From Nitrososphaera sp. (GTDB lineage: Archaea; Thermoproteota; Nitrososphaeria; Nitrososphaerales; Nitrososphaeraceae), in the NCBI GenBank assembly GCA_022545875.1, contig JAKEIF010000151.1:1-12560 (forward strand): a stretch of 12,560 nucleotides of DNA. The letters run 5' to 3'. The translations under genes and the position numbers were made by a program. The notes below the pieces were generated by a model that saw only the letters and a list, made by a program, of their open reading frames with translations, was not told where the DNA came from and made no database searches. This document shows, in pieces, positions 1 through 7,140 of this stretch. Each line of letters begins with the position of its first letter. The stretch's first letter is position 1.

Positions 1-548
1 CGATTGTGAGCATTGAAAACGTTGTTGCTTCGGCAACAGTGAACCAGACAGTCAACCTTAACCTAATTACCCAGATTTTTCCCGACGTAGAATATCATCC
101 CGATCAGTTTCCCGGCCTAGTCTTTAGGCTGAGGTCTCCCAAGACGGCTACGCTTATCTTTAGCTCAGGCAAGATGGTCTGCACCGGCGCCAAATCTGAA
201 AAAATGGCCATACAGGCGGTAAAAAACGTAGTCCTCAAGCTGAAAAAGGGCGGGATTCCGCTAGAGCACGACCCGCAAATAGAGATACAAAACATAGTTG
301 CGTCTGCAAGCCTCGGGGGCAAGATCCATCTGGAGCTTGCTGCGAGGGTACTGCCAAGGAGCATGTACGAGCCGGAGCAGTTCCCGGGGCTGATCCACAG
401 GATGCTTGATCCAAAGACAGTCATTCTTTTGTTTGCAAGCGGCAAGCTGGTCTGCACCGGCGCAAAGAAGGAAAGCGAAGTCTACCGCGCGGTGAGCAAT
501 TTGCATACACTGCTTGAAGAAAAGAACTTGATGATCTACGAAGGCTGA
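1..548 (+). CDS. tbp: TATA-binding protein (TBP), 5' end outside window
   Basis: General transcription factor that binds the TATA box and, with TFB, recruits archaeal RNA polymerase. The visible 180 residues form the classic saddle of two direct repeats: roughly residues 3-85 (IENVVASATVNQ, then FPGLVFRL, then SGKMVCTGAK) and 94-176 (IQNIVASASLGG, then FPGLIHRM, then SGKLVCTGAK). The first possible start is a GTG at position 6, but the codons before it (ATT GTG AGC ATT GAA) read IVSIE, which resembles the usual internal lead-in of archaeal TBPs. I therefore infer that this GTG is an internal valine and that a few N-terminal residues lie upstream of the window. The TGA stop (546-548) directly abuts the TAG of the convergent pyrE gene. 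Family assignment is very secure; only the start is uncertain. Confidence 0.95.
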   Translation, partial: IVSIENVVASATVNQTVNLNLITQIFPDVEYHPDQFPGLVFRLRSPKTATLIFSSGKMVCTGAKSEKMAIQAVKNVVLKLKKGGIPLEHDPQIEIQNIVASASLGGKIHLELAARVLPRSMYEPEQFPGLIHRMLDPKTVILLFASGKLVCTGAKKESEVYRAVSNLHTLLEEKNLMIYEG

Positions 549-1178
549 CTAGTCTGCCTCGTAGTCTCCCCTTGAAGCCATCTGCCTGATCACAGAATCC
601 AGGGTATTGTCGTCAATAAGGCCCGCCCCGTGTAATGCACTTGCAATGTCATTCACCGATGCGACAGCCGTTAGCCTGACATTCATTTTTTTCAAGTGCT
701 CTTCAGCTCCTTCCATCCTGTTGACAAGGGCGACCACGTCTTCGACGATTCCACCGTTAGCCCGGATGACTTCGACGGCATAGCCCACGGAATTGCCGGT
801 TGTCGCAACATCATCAACTACGACTGCACGGCCGCCTGACGCAAGGTGACCTTCAATTAGCTTGCTGGTGCCGTAGGCTTTTGACTCTTTTCTGACGTAT
901 GCGAACGGTTTGCCCATCTCGTAAGCAAGTACAGATCCAAACACAAGGCCCGATGTCGGCACTGAAACAAAGGCGTCAAAGCTGTCGCCGATTTTTGTGG
1001 CTACTGCTTGTTTCAGAGCCTCGATTGTCAGACGGAAATGTTTTGGAAAGCTTGGGAGCATGCGCAGGTCAATGTAGTATGAGCTGGTCTTGCCGCTAGC
1101 CAGATCAAATGCACCAAACCGCAGGGCATTTGACTTTAGGAGAAAGGAAGCAAACTCTAGGGTAAAATCAGGATCCAA
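549..1178 (-). CDS. pyrE: Orotate phosphoribosyltransferase
   Basis: Transfers the ribose-phosphate of PRPP to orotate to give OMP, the fifth step of de novo pyrimidine synthesis (cytosol). The 209-residue length is normal for the family. Visible signatures are the N-terminal FGAFDLASGKTSSYYIDLR block (residues 21-39), the lysine-rich flexible loop YVRKESKAYGTSKLIEGH (94-111), and the PRPP-binding motif VVVDDVATTGNS (119-130). The start is a TTG at 1178; a TATA-like element lies about 26 bp upstream and is shared with the divergent LarA-like gene, so a leaderless TTG start is plausible. Its 3' end touches the tbp stop codon with no intergenic base. No OMP decarboxylase or other pyr gene is nearby. 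Confidence 0.95.
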   Translation of the reverse strand: MDPDFTLEFASFLLKSNALRFGAFDLASGKTSSYYIDLRMLPSFPKHFRLTIEALKQAVATKIGDSFDAFVSVPTSGLVFGSVLAYEMGKPFAYVRKESKAYGTSKLIEGHLASGGRAVVVDDVATTGNSVGYAVEVIRANGGIVEDVVALVNRMEGAEEHLKKMNVRLTAVASVNDIASALHGAGLIDDNTLDSVIRQMASRGDYEAD

Positions 1179-1200
1179 TGATAACCGTAACAGAGATTCA

Positions 1201-1217
1201 TTTTTATCTTTATCTTT
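1201..1217. promoter_or_regulatory. Shared bidirectional TATA-like element for pyrE and the LarA-like gene
   Basis: Only 54 bp separate the two divergent start codons (1178 and 1233). They contain a single AT-rich element, TTTTTATCTTTATCTTT. Its centre is about 25-31 bp from both starts, the canonical TATA-to-start distance for leaderless archaeal transcripts, and reads AAAGATAAAGATAAAAA on the minus strand. Position and composition are seen directly; promoter function in both directions is inferred. Confidence 0.55.
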
Positions 1218-1232
1218 GTTGCAGAGCTCTAG

Positions 1233-2357
1233 ATGCCAGAGATTTGGCTCAAGTACGGCACGACGGATATAGTGCTGGACATCAAGTTTGACAACTTGGC
1301 TAGCCAGGTATCCTCTACATTCCAGCCTCTTCCCGAAGATCAGGTCAAGGCTGCTTTTGACGGAGTGCCATTGACAGACAACATGCTGTTGATGGTGCTC
1401 TCGCCTTCAAAGGCCGCTGCGAAAGGCGCCCTCATGCTGGTTGAGGCAGCACGTGCCAAGGGCTTTGGCATCACAATCGACGTGCCGCCAAAAATGGCAG
1501 GGACGCTGCGGACAAACCTTACCGCTCTGGCAGGAGGCGAAGTGATTTCAATAAACCGTGCGGATTACCATTCAGCTCAGGAAAGAACCGGCAAATTTCA
1601 ATCAACAGTAACGCTTTCGACTGTTTCATACGACCCGCTTTTTGGGTTTGCCGGCTCGCCTACCGGAATCCTTAGAAACTTTATGCCGGAAAAGATGGTC
1701 GAAGCATTCAATGCTAGACACGACAACCTGCCGTCTCCAGGCGAAGAAGTCGAGCCGCTAAAGGTCGCGCTCTCTGCAACCGAGAACATCGCATCTACTT
1801 CAGTTGAACTTGTAGCCAACAACTCCGGCATCGCTGGCGTCCATACGGGAAGTATACGGGAAGCATTTGGCAAGGCAACTTCACAGCTCAAGTCGATATC
1901 GGTAGTGGAGGAAGAGCCGGCCAAGTGTGCAGTCATGAGTGCAAGTACGGATGCAGTAGTCCAGACCACTCTCGCGTCATCGCTCAATTCCCTTTGGAAC
2001 AACATACACATCGTCAGGGAAGGCGGGACCGCGATATTGTTGGCGGAAAGCAGGGAAGGAATCGGCGGTGGGGCTCTCCAGACCATGGTTGAAGGAAGGC
2101 TCAAGCCGGAGCATCTAAGCCAGGGCCCCTACATCGAAGGGCTAGAGCACCTTTTTTTTGCAAATGAATTGCGACAAAAATACGAGCTCGGACTGGTGTC
2201 AACTCTTCCGCGCTATTATGCAGGGACCAAGCTCGGTTTTACCACATACTCTGGCATGAATGACGTCTTGCAAAAGCTGCCAGAGAAAATCGGCAAGAGC
2301 TATAGGGCAATAGTGCTCTCTGACGCTGATATCACTTTGCTAAGGCCCAGAATCTAG
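1233..2357 (+). CDS. LarA/DUF2088-family protein with apparently degenerate cofactor site
   Basis: A 374-residue protein with the overall plan of lactate racemase LarA and related nickel-pincer-dependent epimerases. The N-terminus (IWLKYGTTDIVLDI, residues 4-17) resembles the usual YG-x-V-x-V opening. A segment at 133-150 (YDPLFGFAGSPTGILRNF) resembles the LarA PHxFaGySGGrK region, and VREGGTAILLAESREGIGGG (261-280) resembles the C-terminal domain signature. Known LarA proteins bind the nickel-pincer nucleotide through a lysine and use two catalytic histidines. Here the second histidine position reads P-L-F and the lysine position reads threonine, and no equivalent of the first GTHR motif is visible, so racemase activity is doubtful. 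The ATG at 1233 lies about 25 bp from the shared TATA element. The gene ends on CTAG, overlapping the stop of the opposing protease gene. The exact role is unknown. Confidence 0.7.
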   Translation: MPEIWLKYGTTDIVLDIKFDNLASQVSSTFQPLPEDQVKAAFDGVPLTDNMLLMVLSPSKAAAKGALMLVEAARAKGFGITIDVPPKMAGTLRTNLTALAGGEVISINRADYHSAQERTGKFQSTVTLSTVSYDPLFGFAGSPTGILRNFMPEKMVEAFNARHDNLPSPGEEVEPLKVALSATENIASTSVELVANNSGIAGVHTGSIREAFGKATSQLKSISVVEEEPAKCAVMSASTDAVVQTTLASSLNSLWNNIHIVREGGTAILLAESREGIGGGALQTMVEGRLKPEHLSQGPYIEGLEHLFFANELRQKYELGLVSTLPRYYAGTKLGFTTYSGMNDVLQKLPEKIGKSYRAIVLSDADITLLRPRI

Positions 2358-3541
2358 ACTAGGAACGACGGGATAGGGGCGCAGAGAGCGCCAAGTGCCA
2401 TGGCCACGATGAATAGAGCCTTTCTCCCGCTTGACAGAGATGTCACATCATCAAGAGGAGGGTTATCCGGCGCTCTTAGCGTGAGCAGCAAAGCAAGCGC
2501 ACCAATTATCCAAAATGTCATTGTAAACATTGGCAGCACGAGCGGAGGCAATGCAAACATGGCTACTACCATAGCGAAGGTGATCTGCCTGTGATACCGG
2601 GCCCCCAGAGTCGAGCGAAGGATGTGACCGCCATCGAGTTGAGACGCGGGGATAAGGTTGAGGAACGTGAGAAAGAATCCCAGCCAAGCGGCAAACATTA
2701 CCGGCGACATGACAAGCACGCCTTCATCTGTAAATGTGCCCGTCAACTGCATGGTCGCTATCATGAGAAGGCTAGAATTTAACTCAAAGAGTTCGCTGCT
2801 GCCCAAAAGCCTCTCAGCTTCGTCAAGCGGTATCAAAACGGAGATTGACGATCCGTATATTGACACAATAACTGTCACTATAAGGCCTGCGATGGGACCC
2901 GATATTCCCACGTCAAACATTGCGTTTCGAGTCGGCATGTTACTTTTCATACGTATCATCGCCCCTAGCGTAGGCGAAAAGAGGCCGGGGGCCAGCGGTA
3001 TGAAATAAGGCCAGGAGATGCGAATGCCATAATGCTTCGCCGCTATCATGTGGCCCAGCTCGTGAATCCCCAGGATGCCCATAAGCGACATCGTGTAGAC
3101 GATGGCAAGCATTATGGGATCCTGTATCCCCATTCTTGCAAATACAGAATCAGAACGCATGATGCCATCAACGAACACAACTGTCAGCGTAACTATGAAA
3201 AAGGCAAGCGGGATAATTCGGAAAAGGTCTTTCTTTGCCTTTTGCGGAGGAAGCCTCTGGACTGTTAGTACGGTGCCGCCAGATACCGACAGCCTCACGG
3301 ATTTCAGCGTTGGCATCAGCCATCGTATGTATTGCCTCTTGGTGACGGAAGCCACCATCCCTATTTTTCCAAGCTGGTGCAAAAGAGACGGAAACTTGTG
3401 GCGGACATCGGATTCTGCAATGAGAAACTGGACGTAATCGTCCATGGCGTTGTGCTGAAAGTCCTTTACCGTGAAGAGTGACGAGACGATGGGGATCGCG
3501 CGAGTATAATCGCCACTTAGAATGCTGGCCACAGCTACCAT
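2354..3541 (-). CDS. Site-2-protease-like M50 membrane metalloprotease
   Basis: Multi-pass intramembrane zinc protease of the S2P/M50 family. Numbered from a TTG at 3559, it has a soluble N-terminal region of about 110 residues, then a hydrophobic segment (about 113-131), the zinc site GIHELGHMIAAKHYG in a hydrophobic segment (164-178), and several more membrane segments. The second zinc-ligand motif is NLIPASQLDGGH (301-312). Glutamate, both histidines and the LDG aspartate are all present, so it should be catalytically competent. I prefer the ATG at 3541 (395 aa) to the TTG at 3559, because the TATA-like box overlaps 3559 and would place transcription start near 3541. There is no recognisable PDZ domain. 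The substrate is unknown; the context (divergent acetyltransferase, convergent LarA-like gene) does not suggest one. Confidence 0.88.
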   Translation of the reverse strand: MVAVASILSGDYTRAIPIVSSLFTVKDFQHNAMDDYVQFLIAESDVRHKFPSLLHQLGKIGMVASVTKRQYIRWLMPTLKSVRLSVSGGTVLTVQRLPPQKAKKDLFRIIPLAFFIVTLTVVFVDGIMRSDSVFARMGIQDPIMLAIVYTMSLMGILGIHELGHMIAAKHYGIRISWPYFIPLAPGLFSPTLGAMIRMKSNMPTRNAMFDVGISGPIAGLIVTVIVSIYGSSISVLIPLDEAERLLGSSELFELNSSLLMIATMQLTGTFTDEGVLVMSPVMFAAWLGFFLTFLNLIPASQLDGGHILRSTLGARYHRQITFAMVVAMFALPPLVLPMFTMTFWIIGALALLLTLRAPDNPPLDDVTSLSSGRKALFIVAMALGALCAPIPSFLV

Positions 3542-3560
3542 AAGTTGTGTGCCAATCAAA

Positions 3561-3571
3561 TTTAAAGCATA
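3561..3571 (-). promoter_or_regulatory. TATA-like box of the M50 protease gene
   Basis: Minus-strand ATGCTTTAAAT is centred about 25 bp upstream of the ATG at 3541. This is the spacing expected for a leaderless transcript and is the reason the TTG at 3559 is rejected as the start. Confidence 0.45.
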
Positions 3572-3631
3572 TCCCGACTTTTACGCATCACCAGAAAGTT
3601 CTATTCTAAAACGCTGATAAGACCTATAACG

Positions 3632-3640
3632 TTAAATAAT
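3632..3640 (+). promoter_or_regulatory. TATA-like box of the N-acetyltransferase gene
   Basis: TTAAATAAT is centred about 29 bp upstream of the TTG at 3665, consistent with a leaderless or nearly leaderless mRNA. A second AT-rich stretch (TTTTTATC, about 3644-3651) is too close for a leaderless TTG start but would suit initiation at the in-frame GTG at 3686. Confidence 0.4.
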
Positions 3641-3664
3641 CTGTTTTTATCTTTAACTTCTAGG

Positions 3665-4162
3665 TTGCAAACTGCTCTGCGAAAAGTGGGCGGCTATGTA
3701 ATTCGCCGTTGCGAGGAACAAGACCTCCCTATGGTGATCGACATCAACATGGCTGCGCTTCCAGAGCACTACTCTGACTATTTCTTTGAATCAATCTTGA
3801 GGGAACTGCCTGAAGCGTTCATTGTCGCAGAGCTGGATAATAGAATTGTAGGCTATATCATGTGCAAGATCGAGTTCGGATTTTCCAATTTTCGCAAGCT
3901 CGGCTTTGTCAAAAAGGGCCATGTCGTTTCTGTAGCTGTGCTAGAGGAGCATAGGGGAAAGGGCCTTGGCAAGGCTCTGATGCTCGAAGGCATCAATGGC
4001 GCTATGCACAGGAGAAGCGACGAGATCTACCTTGAAGTCAGGGTGAGCAACACTGGAGCCGTGGTAATGTATGAAAAGCTCGGCTTTGAAACAAAGTCGA
4101 GGTTGCGTTCATACTACAGGGACGGGGAGGACGCTTACCTGATGGCCTTGGAACTTAACTAA
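3665..4162 (+). CDS. rimI: Ard1/RimI-type N-alpha-acetyltransferase (GNAT)
   Basis: Cytosolic GNAT enzyme expected to acetylate protein N-termini using acetyl-CoA. The 165-residue sequence closely follows the archaeal Ard1 pattern known from Sulfolobus: PEHYSDYFF (residues 33-41), VGYIMCKIEFGFSNF (62-76), KKGHVVSVAVLEEHRGKGLG (83-102) and YLEVRVSNTGAVVMYEKLGF (122-141), followed by YRDGEDAYLM. RGKGLG is the acetyl-CoA pyrophosphate-binding loop (R/Q-x-x-G-x-G/A). The start is TTG at 3665; an in-frame GTG at 3686 is the alternative and would remove only the first seven residues. It is divergent from the M50 gene. The next gene downstream has its own TATA-like box, so this is probably monocistronic. 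Confidence 0.92.
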   Translation: MQTALRKVGGYVIRRCEEQDLPMVIDINMAALPEHYSDYFFESILRELPEAFIVAELDNRIVGYIMCKIEFGFSNFRKLGFVKKGHVVSVAVLEEHRGKGLGKALMLEGINGAMHRRSDEIYLEVRVSNTGAVVMYEKLGFETKSRLRSYYRDGEDAYLMALELN

Positions 4163-4165
4163 AAC

Positions 4166-4174
4166 ATTATAAAG
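4166..4174 (+). promoter_or_regulatory. TATA-like box of the 74-aa membrane protein gene
   Basis: ATTATAAAG follows the acetyltransferase stop by a few bases and is centred about 33 bp before the ATG at 4203. This gives a predicted start site near 4196 and a very short leader. Confidence 0.5.
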
Positions 4175-4202
4175 TTCGTGGAAGAGCCAATTTCAGTTAT
4201 TA

Positions 4203-4427
4203 ATGAATGTCAAACGTAAGGGCAACAGAGGGACAGGAGCCGCCCTTCTCATTATTGCGATAGCGGCGTTCATAATCTACGCCTATTTTCTTCTCGGATC
4301 GCAATATACCATGATTATATTGCAGCTGACCGTGCTTGGCGCAGTAGCGCTGATGCTGACAGTCCTTGGCTGGATCGGCTATACAATGCTGACTGCTCCC
4401 AGGACAGAAGAGAAACCTAGCGGCTAA
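4203..4427 (+). CDS. Small two-helix membrane protein, unknown function
   Basis: A 74-residue protein with a basic N-terminus (NVKRKGNRG) and two hydrophobic helices at about residues 12-32 and 38-64. A short polar C-terminal tail follows (PRTEEKPSG). The positive N-terminus suggests both ends face the cytoplasm. I do not recognise a named family. The gene is supported by its own TATA-like box, a normal ATG start and the clear membrane topology. Its last 11 bases overlap the end of the opposing trm5 gene. Confidence 0.7.
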   Translation: MNVKRKGNRGTGAALLIIAIAAFIIYAYFLLGSQYTMIILQLTVLGAVALMLTVLGWIGYTMLTAPRTEEKPSG

Positions 4428-5262
4428 CGTATACGTCGGCTACGACCTGATAAAATCTTGGACCCACTTCCCTGACTATCCTGATGCCCTTGGCGGTGTG
4501 ATCGTATTTCGAGAACGCCTCGCTTGCGTCTGCAAGTCCTGCCTCTTGGCTCGCCTTTTTATTATCTGCCCTGACATGGGCAAAATAGTGAACGATGCCC
4601 CCGCTAGGCCTTAGGGCAAGTACCGCTTCATTTACGAAATCCTTGGCGCGCTCGGGCAGCGGCATGAGCACCCTGTCGGCGCTTCCTGCAAGCCGATCCT
4701 TGATCACTTTCGCTGCGTCGCCGGATATCGATTCAACGCGGTCCTGCACTTTGTTCAGTTTAGCATTGATGGTGCACAACTCGGCTGCGGCAATATTAGA
4801 GTCAATGCTGTATACCCTGCATGTCTTGTTTGCTTTTGCGATAACAATAGAGTACGTCCCGACTCCGGCAAACATGTTGACAATGACCTCGTCATCTTGC
4901 ACCATGTCAGCTATCCGCTGTCGCTCAGTTGACAGCCGGGGAGAAAAATACGCTTTTGCGACATCAACTTTGAATCTGCAGCCGTGTTCCTTGTATTCAG
5001 TCATGGTCGTATTCTGGCCAGCCAGAAACTCGAGATCCCGAACTCGAAAATCCCCCTGTACCGCTGAAACCTGCGCAAAGACACTTCTTGCTGTCTTTAT
5101 ATTGTCAAGTATTGCCTGAGCTATTACCAGCTTTTTGGACAACAAGGCATCAGGGATTTTTATTATAACGATTGAGCCTATCTGATCAAAGGCAGAGTAA
5201 ACCTGTGAGGTCTCCTCCGGCGAAAGTACGGTTCCCAAGACTTCTTTGAGCATGTGGGGCAT
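4417..5262 (-). CDS. trm5: Trm5-type tRNA (guanine37-N1)-methyltransferase
   Basis: Class I SAM-dependent methyltransferase expected to make m1G37 next to the anticodon, which prevents +1 frameshifting; in archaea it can also feed wyosine synthesis. In the 281 residues one sees an N-terminal region with IGSIVIIKIPDAL (28-40), the YFSPRLSTERQRI block (105-117), the SAM-binding motif VNMFAGVGTYSI (128-139), the acidic ribose-binding segment YSIDSN (151-156), and the MPLPERAKDFV motif (200-210) in the position of the Trm5 NLP motif. The PLP variant is what stands out. Taw2 (wyosine aminocarboxypropyl transfer) is the nearest alternative, but the MPLPERA motif favours Trm5. The ATG overlaps the TAA of ABCE1 (TAATG), so translation is probably coupled and no separate promoter is needed. 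Confidence 0.85.
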   Translation of the reverse strand: MPHMLKEVLGTVLSPEETSQVYSAFDQIGSIVIIKIPDALLSKKLVIAQAILDNIKTARSVFAQVSAVQGDFRVRDLEFLAGQNTTMTEYKEHGCRFKVDVAKAYFSPRLSTERQRIADMVQDDEVIVNMFAGVGTYSIVIAKANKTCRVYSIDSNIAAAELCTINAKLNKVQDRVESISGDAAKVIKDRLAGSADRVLMPLPERAKDFVNEAVLALRPSGGIVHYFAHVRADNKKASQEAGLADASEAFSKYDHTAKGIRIVREVGPRFYQVVADVYVSR

Positions 5263-7073
5263 TAGTGGTTCTTTACATAGTAATAGTTGCCTGATTGCTT
5301 CTGCTCCCTGTCCAGTCTGCCGGATTCCTTGTTTACGCGCGGCCTGCCTGTAGTTTCGTCTCGTCTGTATGTTATTGAAAGCGCCTTGAGGAAGCGATTC
5401 ATTCCGTCTTCTTTCCGCATTGGAGCCGTTGCAAGCCCCTGGCGGCCCGGCTCGCCTTCAAATATTACGAGCGTATCTGCTACCAAATCAATTAGCTGCA
5501 TGTCATGTTCTATTATGATGGCGGATCTTCCCTGGGCCCGTACGAAACGCTGAAGGAATTTGGCGATTGCAATCCTGTCCTCTGCATCGAGAAATGCGGA
5601 TGGTTCGTCTAGGGCGTAGATGTCTGCTTCGCGCAGGAGCGCCGCAGTTACAGCGACTTTCTGCAGCTCGCCGCCGCTGAGGGTCTTGACGTTCTTTTCA
5701 TAGAGCTTTTTCACTCCCATCGGGATGATTATCTGATCCTCAACGCTCGAGCCTTCAATAGCACTCTGATATGCCGTGTAAAGTAGCGAACGCACGTCGC
5801 CCTCATAATCCTGGTTAAGGTACTGCGGCTTGTAGGAAATCCTTGCGCCTATATCTATTGTACCAGAATCAGGCTTGTCAACGCCGGCAAGCATCTTCAT
5901 GAACGTTGTCTTGCCAAGTGCATTTGCGCCCACTACGCCCACAACCTCGCCCTTACGGACTTTGCCGGCAGAGATGGAAAGTGTGAATGAAGGAAATGAC
6001 TTCCTTAGGTCTGAATAACTCGCAACAGGCACGTCAAGTATGACGTCATCTATTGAAGAAGCGACATCGAACTTGAAAGCCTTGTCGCGGAACCGGACGT
6101 TTTCTGCTGGCAAAAAGCCTTCAAGAAAATTGTTGATCCCTACTTTGGTGCTCTGCAGTGTAGAGACAATCCCATATGCGCCTGGCTCACCATAAAGGAT
6201 GTGAACATAATCCGAGAGATAGTCAAGAAGCGTCATGTCGTGTTCTACCACCATTACTGACTTGCCGGCCTCTGCAAGCTCTTTCATTACCTTGGCCACT
6301 GCCAGCCTCTGGTAAACATCGTTGTACGATGATGGCTCGTCAAAAAAGTAGTACTCTGCATCCTTTGCGGCTGCTACAGCGACTGCCAGCCTCTGCAGCT
6401 CGCCGCCGCTCAACTGTGCAACGTCGCGGTCAAGTATATTCTCCAGGCCAAGCTGCTGAACGAGCTTGTCAGTCACACTGCGTTCATCATATTTTTTCAA
6501 CAACTCTTTTGGAATGCCCTTGAAGGCCTTTGGAATCAGGTAGACTAGCTGGGGCTTGATGCTTGCGCGCATTGTCCCAGATGCAATCTTTTCAAAGTGA
6601 GACTTTAGTTCTGTTCCCTGGAAGTATTTTAGTACTTCATCCCAAGAAACTTCAGAATTGTACTTGCCCAGATTGGGCTTTAGGTTTCCTGATAGCACGT
6701 TGACGACCGTCGACTTGCCCATTCCGTTCCTTCCCACCAATCCAACGACTGAACCCTTCTTTGGGGTTGGTAGGCGATAGAAGCGGAACGAGTTAATGCC
6801 ATACTGATGAACCTTCTCCTCTGAAAGCTCCCGTGCAAGGTTTACGATTACAATCGCGTCAAAGGGGCACTTTTTGATGCAAATGCCGCAGCCTGTGCAT
6901 AGGTCTTCGGATATTACGGCCTTGTTGTCTTCAGGCCTCTGGACGATGCACTCGCCGCCTGTCTTGTTTACTGGGCAGTAGATAATGCACTCAAGCCCGC
7001 ATTTTCTTGGCTGGCACAGTTCTTCGTCTAGTACTGCGACTCTATGAGTATTTTCTGCTTCAGAATTGCCCAA
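5262..7073 (-). CDS. abce1: ABCE1/Rli1 ribosome-recycling ATPase
   Basis: Essential soluble twin-ATPase that splits ribosomes after termination. The 603 residues show the full family architecture. The N-terminal two-cluster [4Fe-4S] domain has cysteines at 20, 25, 29, 33 and 42, then 59, 62, 65 and 69 (CTGCGICIKKCP). NBD1 has Walker A GRNGMGKS (114-121), signature LSGGE (221-225), FFDEPSSYNDVYQR and H-loop EHDM (277-280). NBD2 has Walker A GANALGKT (382-389), signature LSGGE (465-469), LDEPSAFLDAEDR and EHDM (522-525). The NBD2 P-loop has alanine where GPNGIGKT is common, but the core G-K-T is kept. The start must be TTG at 7073: the only nearby ATG is followed at once by TAA in frame, and no later start precedes the cysteines. 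It leads a two-gene operon with trm5. Confidence 0.97.
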   Translation of the reverse strand: MGNSEAENTHRVAVLDEELCQPRKCGLECIIYCPVNKTGGECIVQRPEDNKAVISEDLCTGCGICIKKCPFDAIVIVNLARELSEEKVHQYGINSFRFYRLPTPKKGSVVGLVGRNGMGKSTVVNVLSGNLKPNLGKYNSEVSWDEVLKYFQGTELKSHFEKIASGTMRASIKPQLVYLIPKAFKGIPKELLKKYDERSVTDKLVQQLGLENILDRDVAQLSGGELQRLAVAVAAAKDAEYYFFDEPSSYNDVYQRLAVAKVMKELAEAGKSVMVVEHDMTLLDYLSDYVHILYGEPGAYGIVSTLQSTKVGINNFLEGFLPAENVRFRDKAFKFDVASSIDDVILDVPVASYSDLRKSFPSFTLSISAGKVRKGEVVGVVGANALGKTTFMKMLAGVDKPDSGTIDIGARISYKPQYLNQDYEGDVRSLLYTAYQSAIEGSSVEDQIIIPMGVKKLYEKNVKTLSGGELQKVAVTAALLREADIYALDEPSAFLDAEDRIAIAKFLQRFVRAQGRSAIIIEHDMQLIDLVADTLVIFEGEPGRQGLATAPMRKEDGMNRFLKALSITYRRDETTGRPRVNKESGRLDREQKQSGNYYYVKNH

Positions 7074-7085
7074 TTACATGTAATT
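7072..7085. repeat. 14-bp perfect palindrome at the ABCE1 start site
   Basis: AATTACATGTAATT is a perfect inverted repeat lying between the ABCE1 TATA-like box (7100-7110) and its TTG start codon, two bases of which it includes. It would cover the transcription start, where a bound repressor could block initiation. The palindrome is seen directly; an operator role is inferred. Confidence 0.4.
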
Positions 7086-7099
7086 TTTGCAATAATGCG

Positions 7100-7110
7100 T
7101 TATATAGATA
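7100..7110 (-). promoter_or_regulatory. TATA box of the ABCE1-trm5 operon
   Basis: Minus-strand TATCTATATAA is centred about 31 bp upstream of the TTG at 7073, implying a leader of only a few bases. It lies in the 67-bp gap after the small upstream membrane protein gene, so the operon has its own promoter. Confidence 0.6.
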
Positions 7111-7140
7111 CCGATGATGCTCGCAGAGCAGTGAGGATGA

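Noticed and set aside
1-20. GTG at position 6 as the true start of TBP
   Set aside because: The codons before it continue in frame as I-V-S-I-E, matching the usual internal sequence of archaeal TBPs, so the gene probably begins before the window.
2152-2159. Run of eight T residues as a terminator inside the LarA-like gene
   Set aside because: It encodes L-F-F in an intact, well-formed frame and has no hairpin before it; probably coincidental.
5300-5560. 88-codon plus-strand frame
   Set aside because: Antisense to the C-terminal half of ABCE1; no promoter or recognisable domain.
7108-7140. Possible C/D-box small RNA around the GATGATG and GATGATC motifs
   Set aside because: No exact C box (RTGATGA) with a correctly spaced CTGA D box was found; the matches are partial.
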